DNA of 64,000 nt, from the NCBI GenBank assembly GCA_950106755.1, contig OX467089.1:26641345-26705344 (forward strand), read 5' to 3'. Below the pieces are notes generated by a model. That model did not search any database. It was not told the origin of the DNA and saw only the letters and a program-made list of their open reading frames with translations. Below, in pieces: positions 23,481 through 36,396 of the stretch. The DNA comes from Climacium dendroides (Eukaryota > Streptophyta > Bryopsida > Hypnales > Climaciaceae). Positions within the stretch are counted from its first letter, which is position 1. Each line of letters begins with the position of its first letter. The position numbers and the translations under genes were made by a program.

Positions 23481-26218
23481 CATTTCTACTCCATATGCTA
23501 AGGTGGGTATGGTCCTTGTTGACCGCTTAATCGATTTCGCACATGTCATAGGGTAGTAGAAGGCAATGTAAATTTTTTGTCTTGTAGAAAGATAGAAATA
23601 ATGGGCATTGTCAATTTATGTGATTTTTTTTACCTGAATTTGAATTGCTAAGGTAAGAGGTCCATAAATTGTCCACCTAAGAGATGAAATTGAATTTTGG
23701 GGAGGTGAAAGGTTTTAGAAATATTTTTCAATTAATTTTCCTTGAAAGACAAGTGGAATTCGCATCTAATCCAAGTTGTTTCATGTTTTTTGAAGCTTTG
23801 TGGAATTAGTTATGAAAATTTGAAGTTGAAATGGTAGAGGGCTCTAAAATTGTCCACCTCCTAAAGTGTACACTATTTGTACATTGGTGAAGGCTATGGA
23901 AAAGCAACATGTACAAAATGTGTACATTTGAAGAAGTAGGTGGTTTTAGAACCTGTGCACTTTTAGAACCTCCTACTTTATGAGTTTTAGAAGCCAAAAG
24001 TTGGCTTGAATCCATTCCCAATGTATAGAGTCTTCCACTAAAGAACTACTTTGTCACTTATTGCTTCCTACTTTCTTGCTCATTACATTGGGACATGTGT
24101 CATGACCTTATTAATCCCAACCTTGATAAGGAGAAAAATCACATTCCAAGCTTTGGTTGGAAATAGGTGTACCCTACAAGTTGGATATGGATCCTTGGTT
24201 GGGAATGGGTGATTTTACCATACACTCCAAATCATAGCTTTTGCCTAAAACCACCATCATTACTTTGTGTACATCTCCAAAATCTTCAAAATCTCCAACA
24301 TCAATATATATTTAATATGTTGAAGAAACAATTTTAAAACATCTACCAAATTTTTTGACTCTTGATAACTTTTGCATATGGTATTCAAATGTCATATTCT
24401 TTAGTGCATTGGACCCTCTTTTCATTTGTGAACAAAAATATGAAAATTTGACCAATCTAATAATAGTAACTAGATACATTAGCAAGAAGTAGCAGTTTGG
24501 GAGGTGCGCACTTTAGTGGGAGAGCAATGAGCACTTTTCATTTCCACAATGTCCAAAACACAAATACATAGATGGCTGGGTACATTCAACTAGAACTATC
24601 CAAGAAAGCCTTTGCGCATGACTTATCATTAGATTGCTCTAATTTTTGTTATTCCTTGGTAGCAATTGAAAGACAATTACAATGTAGTTTTACATGAGTT
24701 TTGGAACATTGTATAAATAAATTTTAAATATTCATAATTTGACTATACACATGATAATATTGAACCTTGATTCTCATATTCAAAGTGTAAATATTTTAAG
24801 TGATAATCTTAAATATAGAAAATGTTATTTGAAAACCAAACGTAAAGGTTTGGGATGGAATGAAAAGTGCTAAAGGATAGCTAACAACTTATTATTTAAT
24901 GCTACTTGAAATATTCTTAAGGTATATTTACCTATAATAAATTCTACCTAAATATCTATATCTAAAACATGAGTTTGAAATGGATGGAAAAGGAAGGCAT
25001 GGTAAATTGTCAATAAAAAAAGTATTGGGAGAAGTTATGGAACTAGTCTTGTTACATAAATCCACTATTTGAGATTTCTTTTTATTGTTTTCAATACATC
25101 TTTGGTCTTGATTTACGCAAGGGGAGGACACTGTCCACGTTTTAGCAACCCACGTGCGGCGGAAAAAGTAATACATGTAATACATCTTAAAATTTAATTT
25201 TTTTTAAAAAAAAAATTATGGATAGATTTTACTACTTTAAAAGTTTATGTTTTGAATTATTGGTATTTTTTTATGCTAATATTAATTAGTTATAAATTTT
25301 TTAAGAAAAAAGATACACCATAAAGCTGAAAATAACTTTCACACCTCTATATTATATAAGAAAAAAAAAATTGAAAAAAAAAAAAAAAATTCTATAGAAT
25401 AGCTTTCTATTGAAAGTTTATTTTGGTTGAATATTGATGCAATAGTCATCTTCATGTGAGCTCTATAAATATTTTAGTTGGAGAACATACCATTTTAGTT
25501 TATTTTTCAATCTTTTCTAGACAATATATCTTATGTTATTTGGAATTGAAATTTTTGTCAATAGAAACCTTTAGTCATTGTTAAACAAAGCTCAAAATTT
25601 TAGGATGAAATTATAGTTTATTCAAAAGTAAATAGGGGGTCAAAAAATCACTCCTCCACACGTGGGTACCTCAAATGTAGTGAGAGTGTCTTCCCCGTGG
25701 ATTTACGACTATTTCTACTATTGATTATTGGTGTTTTAGATATTTTCACACTATGGTACACAAGTGTTTTTTTGTCATGATATACAAAAAAGTTAGTGTT
25801 TAATAAATTTGAAAATGTCTCCTCTAATGCACATTGAACTTGAGGTGGAGGACAATTTGGAGGAGAGAGGGGCCATCTAGCTAGGTTATTTGAGTGCATA
25901 GTCACCAATTTTAAAAAAAAAAAAGCTTCAAGTACTTATAATTGAAAAATATAAATCCAAAGAGTACTTTGACACAAAGCATTGTTTACACTAAATTTAG
26001 AAATGTCATTGAAAACTATTGAGGTTATTTCCAATTTTCCAAAATAGATTTTTACAAGTGAAAAAATTATATTTTTCAAGTTTTCACTACCATACTTTAT
26101 TAGCATCTTTGACACAAATTAATTATTAAATTTTTTTCCTGATTTTTAGAATAACTACAAGGCTTTACTATTGAAATGTTGTAAAATAGAAATAAGTATT
26201 GTAGTTTTAGAAATTCAA
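23481..26218. other. AT-rich intergenic stretch
   Basis: Nothing coding is supported. The 24040-24180 part is the inverted partner of the repeat at 15530-15680. Around 25190-25400 there are long A and T runs. Confidence 0.45.
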
Positions 26219-26733
26219 CTAGCGGTTGGCACTTGCTTTGCAACGCATTAATCCAACCATTTTAATATAATTTTTTATAGATTATAATGAAGAATGATAA
26301 ATTCTATATATTAATTGCATCTAAAAGATGCATGAATTAAAAAAATATCCATTCATTAAATAGCAATAATGTCTCATGTACAATCCTTCCATATATTAAT
26401 ATAGTAGATAGTTTTAATTGAGACAATGTAATTAGACACCCAAAGAATGCAAGTTGGATGGAAGGGGATGTCGCAAAAGTGTGTATGAACCCTAAACATG
26501 TAGAGTTTGAAACAAACTCTTAACTTTTCCATCCACCTAATTTAGGTGTAAATATTTAGAGGACATTATATGACAACATCATAAAAAATCTCATCGTAAA
26601 CCACATTCTTTACCGTTCCCACAGCTTCATCATTGTCATTGGTAACTTTAATGTTTGCAAGATGTCTACCATGAGACAAAGCCACATATAACTGGCCATG
26701 ACTAAATACTTCATTTCGAAAATAAATGTTGAT

Positions 26734-29509
26734 TCAATTATATGATTGGCCTTGTGATTTGTTAATTGTCATGACAAAAACACCAGTGACAGGAAATTGT
26801 TTTTGGCAAAGTGTAAATGGCAATCGGCTATCATTGCAATGATGTGTAATCCTAAGAATCAACACTTCTTGGTCACAATAGCGTCCTTTCATAATTTCAC
26901 ATAGTAACACATTAGATGACACTTGTAAAAGCCATAAATGACTTCCATTGCACAAACCTTTTGTTGGATTCAAATTCCTTAGTAACATCAAATATTGACC
27001 ACATTTAAGATTTAATTGGTGAGGAGGCAAACCACTCAACTATAAAGAATTTAAAATTTTTACTGAATAATGATAGACATGCTCATCGCTCTCATACACA
27101 AAATCTGCACTAAAACATTGATGCACATCACCAAACATATGATCAATATTTTCCGATTGATTTCTTGAGCATCATTATTTTGGACAGCCAAAATGACATG
27201 CTCAGAGAAATCAACCGGATCATCAAAAATGTCATCAATTAGACCATCTAAATAAATTTTTTTGTGCAATTAATCCTAACAGTAAATCTATCTCTGGACT
27301 GGTTTTGCCCTCACCGACATCTAATAAAAATTATTGAAAATCCGGTTGACTTTGCAAACGCATATTAGTGGTCAAATGAAAATGTTGCATTAGCAAAAAT
27401 AAATATAAATGTCGCAAGCAAGCTTCAACAGTTTGCTTGTGACCTCCGTGCACAACAACTGGTAAAGTTTGGTGAAAATCACCACCATACAAAACTCTAA
27501 GTTCAGCATTGGGGCTATTTATTTTAGGAAGATCTTTCAATGATCTATCTATAGCTTCAAACATAAATCTATGTTCAGCACAAGCTTCATCAAGCACAAT
27601 CAATTGTACTTCACGTAAGCTTTGACCTAATGTAGATTGGATGCTAATATTACAAGTCGATGTATCATGTAATTGTAAAAGAATGGCTAAAGAAGAATGA
27701 GTTATTCATCCTTCATTCAAAAGGCATGCGGCAATTCCACTTGTAGCCATTGCCATGCACTTAATGCCTCGAGTACAAAGATAACCTAATATAATATTAT
27801 ACAAAAAAATCTTGCTTATACCACTTGAAACATCTAAAAAAAAGCCTATTTGGAAAGTTAAGATCAAAACCCGCCATGGTAATTGCATTGAAAACAATGC
27901 TTTGCTCTTCGTTGAGCCTCTTAATATATTCTTCTACAAAAGTAATATTTTGGTTATTTAAATCATTATTGTCATTGACATCAATGCCTAAATCAACATT
28001 GTTTGAATAACCAAACTCATACAAATCATCAATGTTAAAAAAATTTAAAAGATGTTTATCAGATGATGACAAATTTTCTTCAATGCCCAAAAGTGCTTTG
28101 CAATAGCGATTTTGATTATTGCACCAATCGTCAAACATTGCATCAAGGTGTTTCCTAAGCAAACCAATAGGATTTTGAAGTTGTCCAAACACAAGAAGTG
28201 AAGAAGTGTTGCAAACAACCACCGAATTTGTTTAGGTAATGCAATAATAATTTCCTCTTGAAGACAATTTTCCCATTTAGCATCATCTTGTAAAAGTCCT
28301 CTTGCAGTGTAAATGACTTTATACATTGGATATATCGTATTGTGAAAATAAAGCAAATCCTCAAATGAAGTTGGTGCCTCAACATGAGTCAACAACAAAT
28401 GTAAGTAAAATACTTCGGTGCCTATAGAAACCATATTTATTCTACCAAATGCTTTTACATTGTGTTGTTTTTAAACCCACATATTATTTTTTACATCTCA
28501 TTTGTAGTGAAGTGAAAGATACATGTATTGAAGAAACATATGATTGCTTTGATTACCATAAGCAATCAAGGCACAAATGTGACTATTAAGTTCAAAAAAC
28601 TTTGTAAGTTTAGTATAAGCATTTTGATCAACTACCAATTGTAAAGATGTTCATTTGTGAAAAGAAACATATTGTTGACTTAGAAGGTGAACAAGTAACT
28701 GACAAATACTATGACTTTTATTATTGGTTTCAAAACAAAGTGCCTCCAACATACTTCTTGAGCAGCTATATAGTGACCTTTCAAAAATTCTTTAATCTCA
28801 TTTACAATGTCATCTCTTTCTACAACACCACGATCTACACCTTTAAAAATATATTTGTAAAGATATTTAACGATTTTTACCAAATTGCAAATTTTGACAT
28901 TGAAATGACAGTTAAACTGACCTACCAAATAAAGGGTGTATGGTATAAGTGATCGATTGTTTAAACGAACAATTTGTCCTTGTACATGTTTTTTGACATA
29001 TCAGCCTTGCTTTTGACAATGATATAAAATAAATTCATTGTCATCCATTATAGTGCTATTTCGAACTTGTATCGGGTAATTATTTAAGTATTTATCGTCT
29101 CTCATGCATGGACAATTAGGATTATTAAAACCACATAGGTTGTGCATCATGTGCTTGGCAACCGCAGCATACAATTGCAGTTGCCTATCTGAATCGGGAA
29201 TCTCAATACATACTACATGATCTACAAGGTCACAATCATTGACTTTGTCTTTCAACCAAAGAAGAATGTGTGCATGAGAAAAATCATGCTTTTGAAACTT
29301 AATAGTGTAACAAAAAACAATAGTTTCCCCCAAAACATTCTTCTTGATAATCTCATTCATCATAGCTCTCAACTTCAGCTCAAAAATACGTACAAGGCCA
29401 TATTTGTTAAAATGAGACAAAATGATCATTTTGAGACTTCAACCCTATAACAATTACAGTGATTTTATCCTCGAGTCGAAGATAAAATGAGAGTGCAACT
29501 TTTGGATAT

Positions 29510-29565
<56 letters not shown>

Positions 29566-30656
29566 TCTCAAATTATCAAATAGTCTCAAAATTGAAGAGT
29601 TATATTGATTTATCTTCGAGTCGAAGATAAAATTGAGACTACACTTTGTCTCATTTTAACGAATATGGCCTTGTACAATAACATCTGGACGATTATAACG
29701 ACTTTGACCCGGTTCAAGTTCATTAAGGATCTCAAACCATGTTGAATTACAAGTCATTATAATGAATAAATCAAGTTTTCCTAAAACTCTAATTAAGACC
29801 ATACTGTCTTGAAAGAGTTTTTGTATATATCGAGGAGATCCAATCAAAATTGTTGGTAAGATAATGCGACGTCCAACACATGCTCCATTGTCTTCTTATA
29901 AAGCATCTACTATCCCTTGATAGCATTTTGCCCAGAGTTCAACTTGATGTTGTCTAATGAAAAATAAGTTTTCATGTTCTAGACGTAAATACTAATCTAC
30001 TATGTATTGTTGAAATAATCTTCTGACCCTATGTAATACATTTGATTCAGGCTGCTTTTAAAGCAAATATTGAATAAATGATTGAAACAATGTGGATGGT
30101 CACCAGCTTTTAAAGCAAATACTGAAGATTTAAAACCTTGAATCAAAACATTTATCGATCCTAAAATTTCTTGGATGATATTAACGGTTTCGCAATGACA
30201 ATCATCAAAAATCTCCATGCAATGATTTGTTTGTAAACCATCATCTAAGAAATAAATTTGTACAAATTTTGCATGCTCATGTAATTCGGGCTCTAAACTT
30301 CCAATATAATGGCATAATTATCCATTTACACGAAAAGTATATACCCCTCTACCTTCAGCTTGGTTAGATTGCAATTTACTACGCATACTTGTAAACGCAA
30401 AAGCTTGATAATATTTTCGAATGAATTTAAAGAATTCACGAGAATTAGGTGTCATGCTCATAAAAAGTTCATTGAACATTGGATGGACAATTGGGTGACT
30501 AACGTATTCATTAGCAACTTTACCATTGTAACAACAAATGGTAGATTTTTCTTTTTTAAAACGAAATGTTAAACATTGTGAACATTGGATGCACATGGAT
30601 TCAAGATTATGAACATTGACATCTACGAAGTCAATTGATGATTTTGTAGATGTCAA
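26734..30656 (-). pseudogene. RepHel (Helitron replication initiator-helicase) pseudogene
   Basis: Helitron RepHel proteins join an HUH endonuclease (Rep) to a Pif1-type 5'-3' helicase and drive rolling-circle transposition. Fragments in order on the minus strand are: an N-terminal Cys-rich piece and TFRVNG (30656-30318, ending in a stop where the family reads Gln); a piece at 30218-30000; SPRYIQKLFQDSM to RPDVIV (29847-29674); Rep motif FQKHDFSHAHILLW, with the HUH histidines kept (29390-29001); KYLYKYIFKGVDR, the two-tyrosine motif (28928-28680); LLLTHVEAPTSFEDL (28434-28045); helicase ATSGIAACLL; DEA and GGDFHQTLP (27603-27331); and TINKSQGQ (27039-26734). The Walker A loop reads VSSGISKI in place of GPGGTGKT, and frames change several times. 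It cannot make a working protein. Confidence 0.92.
29393..29673. mobile_element. TIR element with (AT)n core inserted in the Helitron
   Basis: The ends are mirrored over about 29 bp, starting CAAGGCCATATTTGTTAAAA at the left and ending TTTTAACGAATATGGCCTTG at the right. It splits the RepHel reading frame exactly between PDVIV and RIFELK, so the empty site can be inferred. The duplication is TA (or the palindromic GTAC, which cannot be resolved). Internal GAGTCGAAGATAAAA blocks occur in both halves, around a roughly 50-bp AT run at 29513-29562. It is non-coding, so it is a MITE younger than the Helitron. A TA duplication would suit Tc1/mariner, but the ends are not Stowaway-like. Confidence 0.85.
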
Positions 30657-30660
30657 AAAG

Positions 30661-31900
30661 ACAAATTGATGACTTTGTAGATGTCAAAATTGATATCAAA
30701 ATTGTCTTTTTGACATCAAAATTTTAATTTCAAGTGTAATATAGGATAAAAGACCTATTGTAAATTATAAAGTGGAGAAAGATTTTAAAAAATTTATCAT
30801 AAAAAATATAATTTAATATAAGATAATAAATTCTAAAGTTTATAAAGATTAATCACAAATTAATAAAAAAAATACACCAATCAAATATTTTAATCTTTTT
30901 TGAATGAATCAATAAATCCGAATTAATTTATAAAAAAAAGCCTTACCATACCTGAATGTGTACATCTAGTAAGAAGAGAATGCCTAGCCTAAACCTTGTA
31001 CAGGTTTTAAGAAGGTGGAATTACCCTTCTCCTCTTATTTTCTACTACAAAGCTTTTAAAACAAAAGGTTCACAAATTTTTTTTTTTTATTTAATTCTTG
31101 TGAATTTCAAGGTTGGACCACAAAATACGTGATGGACAGGGAAAAAGGGCAATTTGTAGAACAACCTGCAACAATTCAACTATGCTTTGTGGAGATCATC
31201 ACTTTTAATAAACATAGGCTCAACGACACAAGAGAATCTTGTCAGTGATCAATCCGACTTCATTTTCAACAAAAATGTCTAAAATTCAAAAGCGCCTATG
31301 ACAAAACACACCAAGCTCCCTCCTAGCAACACTGGAATATGAATACTTGAACATACAAACAAGAAAAAACCAGTTTACACTACACAATCCATGAGAAGAT
31401 GAAAGTCTTTTACCAAAAATTTGTATCTTTTGAATATGCTCTGCTTTAATCCAACGTCCAAATGCTTTGTCTCTTAATACTCAATGTGCATCAAAATACA
31501 TATAATAAACATGTTCAATTATAAAATTTTGATTTTGGAGCATGTTGCAAAAATTAGGTCAAATTTGACTAAACTATATTGAATTGCTTTAAATTCAAAT
31601 GAAATTAGAACAAAAATTGATCAAAACAGGTGAAATTATTGCTCAATTCTTCAAGTTTGTATGAATTTGTATAAATAAAACTTAAAAAATGCTCAAGTTC
31701 TTCAAATTAGGCTCTATTTAGGTTAAACTATGAAAATTAAGTTAAATTACATTGATGAAATTTGACTTAAATTGCTCAAATTACAATCAAATTTATATCA
31801 ATTTTTTGAAATAAGACTTCAATCTAAAAATTAAGAAATTGTTGAAAAGCATTGAAGTAAGGAGCCAAAAAAAGCAATCACAATGATACCTCTTTAATAT
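30661..31900. other. AT-rich intergenic stretch after the Helitron
   Basis: Just beyond the Helitron, 30642-30715 carries a repeated TTTGTAGATGTCAAAA and a mirrored TTGTCTTTTTGACATC. The remainder is A/T-rich, with words such as CTCAAATT recurring. No gene. Confidence 0.45.
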
Positions 31901-32634
31901 CACTTTTTCAATATTCCATCATATTACATGTCTTCACTAGCTTCCATTGTATTTTGTAATATCACTTAGTCAGAAAATGTGATATTATAGAGGTCATTGT
32001 GACTTCTTTCAAAATTCTTCAAATGAAGCTCAAATTGTTTGAAGTTTGAACTCTAAATGCATCAAACTATTAAATCGAGAATCAAATTACATTCTAATTG
32101 TTCAAATGAAGTTCAAATGAAGCTCAAACAAAACTCAATCTTCAAATCAACAATTTATACATCAAGTCAAATTTCTTGAAAGCAAATGTAAGCAAAGTTG
32201 TGTATCTTGAAAACATTGTTGAACTCAATACAATACTTGTACACCACCACCAACTTAATAAAGTTCTTCCCTCACAAACAATGGTGAAATTTGCAAAATT
32301 TTTGTGAATGCATGAAATGTTGTGGTTGTGAATGCATGAAATGTTGTGAATGTATGAAATGTTGCTTCAATGTAACAAATTTCTCAAGTCACTTGGTAGT
32401 AGTAACCAAACAATGAAGTTAAAAATGTTTAAAAATTACAAAATCATCAAATTGTGCAAATGTAATGAAGTTTTGAAACCAAAATGTACAATAGAAGTGA
32501 CACCTCTATAATATCACCATGTCGCCCTCTATAATATCACCAATCTCAATGACTAACAAATTTTTGTAATATCACCTAGTGAGAGAATGTGACATTACAG
32601 AATTGCTTGTGATTTTAGTAGTATGATAGTATGA
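31900..32634. repeat. Cluster of TATAATATCAC hairpin modules
   Basis: Small foldback units recur here and inside the two adjacent Helitron copies. One, at about 31956-31990, pairs TAATATCAC with GTGATATTA. A second, at about 32561-32596, pairs TAATATCAC with GTGACATTA. CTCTATAATATCACC occurs twice near 32500-32540. No protein is encoded. Confidence 0.6.
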
Positions 32635-33423
32635 CTAGCGGTTGGCGCTTGTTATGCTACGCATTCATCATTAGAATTTTATAAGAATTTTTATGTATTA
32701 GATAGAATGCAGAACAAAAATTTCAATAAATCTTCAAATAAAAATGACTAAAATCTTTGTATAATTTTTTTTATAAGTTATATTGAAGTGTACAATAGAA
32801 ATTTATTGAATGATGAATGAAACATATGCAATGATAAACACTATAAAAGATACACATACATTAGAATGAATTAAAAATTTGACTCCATTGTTACAAAAAA
32901 TGGCAACCCAAATTGAAGAATTGAATAGAAAAATGTATAAATCTCAAAAACTTTGTGAACAACTTAATTGTTGTAGAATCCAAAATCGCTTCAATTGAAT
33001 AAATTTCTTAAAATCATTTGGTAGTAGCAATAGAAAATTGAAATCATAAAAGCTCAAAGCTCACAAAAGCACAAAATCATAGAATTGCAAAGAAGTGTAA
33101 AGCCAAGAGAAGCAATGGATTTGCTATCTCTATAATATCATCCTATGGATCCTCTTTAATATCACCTTAATTGCAACCACTATATTATTTCTATAATATC
33201 ATCCTTTGTAAAAAATGTTATTTTAGAAGTGATTGCAAACTGCTACTCTATTTCTATAATATCACATTGTGTAAAAATACGATTTCTATGTATGCATGAT
33301 TGAAAATATTTTTATAAAATATTTAAAATTATTATTTTAAAGAAATTATTATTGAAAAGAAAACTTATTGAAATCATTATCATGCATTCTATTCAAATAT
33401 ATCAAAATATTACTAATATGTGA
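32635..33423 (-). mobile_element. Non-autonomous Helitron, copy A
   Basis: The CTAG end at 32635-32638 has the same adjoining sequence (CTAGCGGTTGGCGCTTG) as the 3' end of the autonomous Helitron at 26219, and the outside host base is again T on the minus strand. The body has no RepHel. The proposed 5' end is TCACATATTAG (minus strand, at 33423), preceded by A. It is about 85-90 percent alike by eye to copy B. Confidence 0.7.
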
Positions 33424-33459
33424 TACAATGAATGCGTAGTATGATTTTAGTAGTTATGA

Positions 33460-34229
33460 CTAGCGATTGACGTTTGCTATACTACGCATTTATTATTAGA
33501 ATTTTATTAGAATTTTTATGTATTAGATAGAATGTAAAACAAAAATTTCAGTAAATCTTCAAAAAAAATTACTAAAATCTTTGTGTAATTTTTTTATAAG
33601 TAAGCATATATTGAAATGTACAATAGAAATTTATTGAATGATGAATGAAATATATGCAATGGTGAATACTATAAAAGATATAGATGCATTAGAATGATTT
33701 GAGAAATTTGACTCAATTGTTACAAATAATGGCAACTCAAATTGAAGAATTCAAAAGAAAACCTTCTAAATCTCAAAAACTTTGTAAACAACTTAATTGT
33801 TGTGAAATCCACAATTGCTTCAATTGAATAAATTTCTCAAATCATTTGGTAGTAGCAGTAGAAAATTGAAATCATGAAAGCTCAAAGCTCACAAAAACAC
33901 AAAATTATAGAAATGCAAAGAAGTGTAAAGCAAAGAGAAGCAATGGAATTGCTACTTCTATAATATCACCCTATGGATCCTCTTTCATATCTCCTTAATT
34001 GCAACAACTATATTATTTCTATAATATCATCCTTTATAAAAAGTGATATTATAGAGGTGCTACTCTATTTCTATAATATCACATTGTGTGAAAACATGAT
34101 TTCTATATATGCATGATTGAAAATATTTTTATAAAATATTTAAAATAATTATTATAATTATTTTAAAGATTTATTGAAATCATTATCAAGCATTCTATTC
34201 AAATATATCAAAATTTTACCAATATGTGA
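33460..34229 (-). mobile_element. Non-autonomous Helitron, copy B
   Basis: The CTAGCGATTGACGTTTGCTA end at 33460 and the AATATGTGA end at 34229 parallel copy A, 37 bp away in the same orientation. Shared interior landmarks include TATTAGATAGAATG, ATTGAATGATGAATGAAA and CCCTATGGATCC. Both copies contain CTATAATATCAT hairpins; the one at 34019-34055 pairs CTATAATATCA with TGATATTATAG. Confidence 0.7.
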
Positions 34230-35128
34230 TACAATCAACAACTTGATATAGACCACAAGAGACTCTTTGAAGTTAAAAATAAATAAATAATAATGGACAA
34301 TGCATTGGCATAACATAGCTCTAAGAATCAAAATTAGAAGCAATTCATAAAGCCCACAATCATACAAACTAGTACATAAACAACTTGATTGAAAAATAGT
34401 CAACTTGCATACCAATATAACATGCACTTGGGATCTCCTTCTTCATCTCTCTTTTTGAAACCAAGCTCTTGAGTTTGGTTCACCTCTGTGGTGTTTATAT
34501 TGACTATGACAAGGTAGCTTGAAAGAAATGGCATGGACTTGGGCATGGAGCTAGAAAGATTTTAGTAAGTCTTTGTTCTCATTGATTACTTTTGTTGATG
34601 CAGTTCTTTCTTTGTAGTGTTTGTATTGACAATGTTTTTGTTGATGCATGTGATTTGTTGTTTGTTGGGTGTAGTCTAGAAATCAAAGTTCAAGAATGGA
34701 AGGCTTGTACTTACACTTGTTTGAGGAGGTATTGTAATGCAACAAGAAGATAATAATATAGCTTCATTTCCATTTTCATTATAGTAAGGAGCAATAAATC
34801 TAAGGTATATTGATGTTGGAAGGTCACATGGAGATTTGGAGGGTTGCTAGAGGATAATAGAGAGGGATTTGGAGATCATGTTTTTGGAGACATTCCAAAA
34901 ATAATGAAATCATGTTTTCAAAGATGTCCTAGAAAACATGAAAGTGTTATGTTAGTAAGGGCTTACGATTTGATTGTGGATAAATTTCTACAAGCTACTA
35001 GGTCTAAGATAAAATGTTGACTAAATGTGGGAAAAATAATGAAAGGAAAGTCATATAGCATACTTTGCAAAAAGAAAGAGGATGTGGCACTTGACATAGC
35101 ATGAGAATTACATGGAAACCAATGATGA
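34230..35128. other. AT-rich intergenic stretch
   Basis: No gene or element end recognised. Open frames are short and low-complexity. Confidence 0.4.
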
Positions 35129-35809
35129 TGACATGGCATGCCACATCAGCACACCTTTACGGTGTCAAAGAATTTTTATTCTATTTTTTGAGACATCCAC
35201 TAAGATGTCTACACGTTTTTTAGGACATTTTTTGGGATGTTAGGTCAAACATCCAAATATTTTTATGATGTCAACTTAGATATTGAGATGTTTTTTGAGA
35301 CGTCAACTGAGATATCCAAATGTTTTTTCAAACATTAATTAAGACAATGTCATATTCATCTTGATGCTCATTTTTGGAATTTTACTTTTAATACAAATCC
35401 TATATTTTACATATCCCATATGATTTGTCATACCTCCTACCACCCCACTTGTATAAAGAGCTCATATTCTATTTTTGCATACTCACAATAAGTATTTTTT
35501 CAAGCCATGTGACATAATTACCAAATATGATGTATTATGTATGGTGTACTATATATGCCATATAGTGCATGATATCTAATGTATGGTGCATTGTGTATGG
35601 CATGTTGGGTATGAAGACAACGTTGTCTCAATTGATACTCAAAAAACATCTTGATGTTGTAGTTGATGTCTCTAAAAACATCTTGATGTTGTAGTTGACG
35701 TCCCAAAAAACAATTAAAAAAATGTATAGACGTCTCAATGGATGTTTGAAAAAATAGAAAAAAATTCTCTAATACCATAAAGGTGTGCTAATGTGGCATG
35801 CCATGTCAC
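35129..35809. mobile_element. 681-bp TIR element with ~70-bp inverted ends
   Basis: The left end TGACATGGCATGCCACATCA, continuing GCACACCTTTACGGTGT, is mirrored at the right by CACCTTTATGGTATT in reverse complement, and the similarity runs on for about 70 bp. Subterminal GACATC/GACGTC-bearing blocks (GAGACGTCAACTGAGA, AGTTGACGTCCC) recur in both halves. The core holds short GTATGGTGTACT and GTATGGTGCATT repeats and a stretch at 35395-35515 resembling 58200-58330. It is non-coding. Superfamily unassigned. Confidence 0.75.
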
Positions 35810-36235
35810 AAAATGAATGGATGAAAAACATTTCTATATGGCATAGCCTGCCCTATTGGCGTTGATGTGGGATCCACATGGCAAACTCTTGCAATTTTAG
35901 AAGACCATGCTTGGGGAGATGTCTTCTTGAAATTAGACCACATTTTATGTGATTTTTTATGTTTTGGGGCCTCTCCATTATGCCGCATGTTTTTGGACAT
36001 CCATGTAAATGTGATTAATGTTAAAAAATACTACTCACCACATGGTGGACTTGTAACAAAAAATCCAGGTTTCTTCTAGTAAAAACACTCTTTAATGGGC
36101 CTTTCAATTAATAGCACTGCCAATTTGTTTAACATAAAGTTGTCCTCAAAAGGCTTGGAATGACCTCATTTCCCCTCCCGTACTTGTCTCTTAGTTTTTG
36201 CCTTTGCATTACTACATCATTCTTAATTGTCATTG
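35810..36235. other. Intergenic stretch
   Basis: No supported gene. A partial terminus, AGGTTTCTTCTAGTA, at 36067 matches the right end of the CACTA MITE at 13379 and is probably a truncated relative. Confidence 0.4.
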
Positions 36236-36239
36236 ATAG

Positions 36240-36396
36240 CACTTAGACATAAGTATAATCATTAAATATAGAAAATTTTACTAGAAATATATGTGTTTTC
36301 AGTAAAAATTTATTGAAAATCTCCTAAGAGGTCATTACTTATAAGACTATACTACTAGGACTATACTAAAAACATTCCTTTCTCTTATAGTGCCTT
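36240..36396. mobile_element. Decayed relative of the 57978 CACTA MITE
   Basis: CAGTAAAAATTTATTGAAAA, CTCCTAAGAGGTCATTACTT and ACATTCCTTTCTCTTATAGT match the body and right end of the element at 57978-58165. The left end CACTTAGAC is poorly kept and no duplication is visible. Confidence 0.55.

Larger units (their letters stand above)
26219..30660 (-). mobile_element. Decayed autonomous Helitron
   Basis: The element runs on the minus strand. Its 3' end is CTAG at 26219-26222, preceded (reading minus) by GCGTTGCAAAGCAAGTGC, an imperfect hairpin, and then CAACCG. A hairpin about ten bases before CTRR, with T as the next host base, is the Helitron 3' signature. Inside lie remnants of a RepHel protein in the right order (see the pseudogene entry). 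The 5' TC end is not found; homology fades near 30.66 kb at a small inverted repeat. An unrelated TIR element is inserted at 29393-29673. Confidence 0.85.

Noticed and set aside
28647..28952. 101-codon plus-strand frame
   Set aside because: Antisense to the Helitron KYLYKYIFKG segment.
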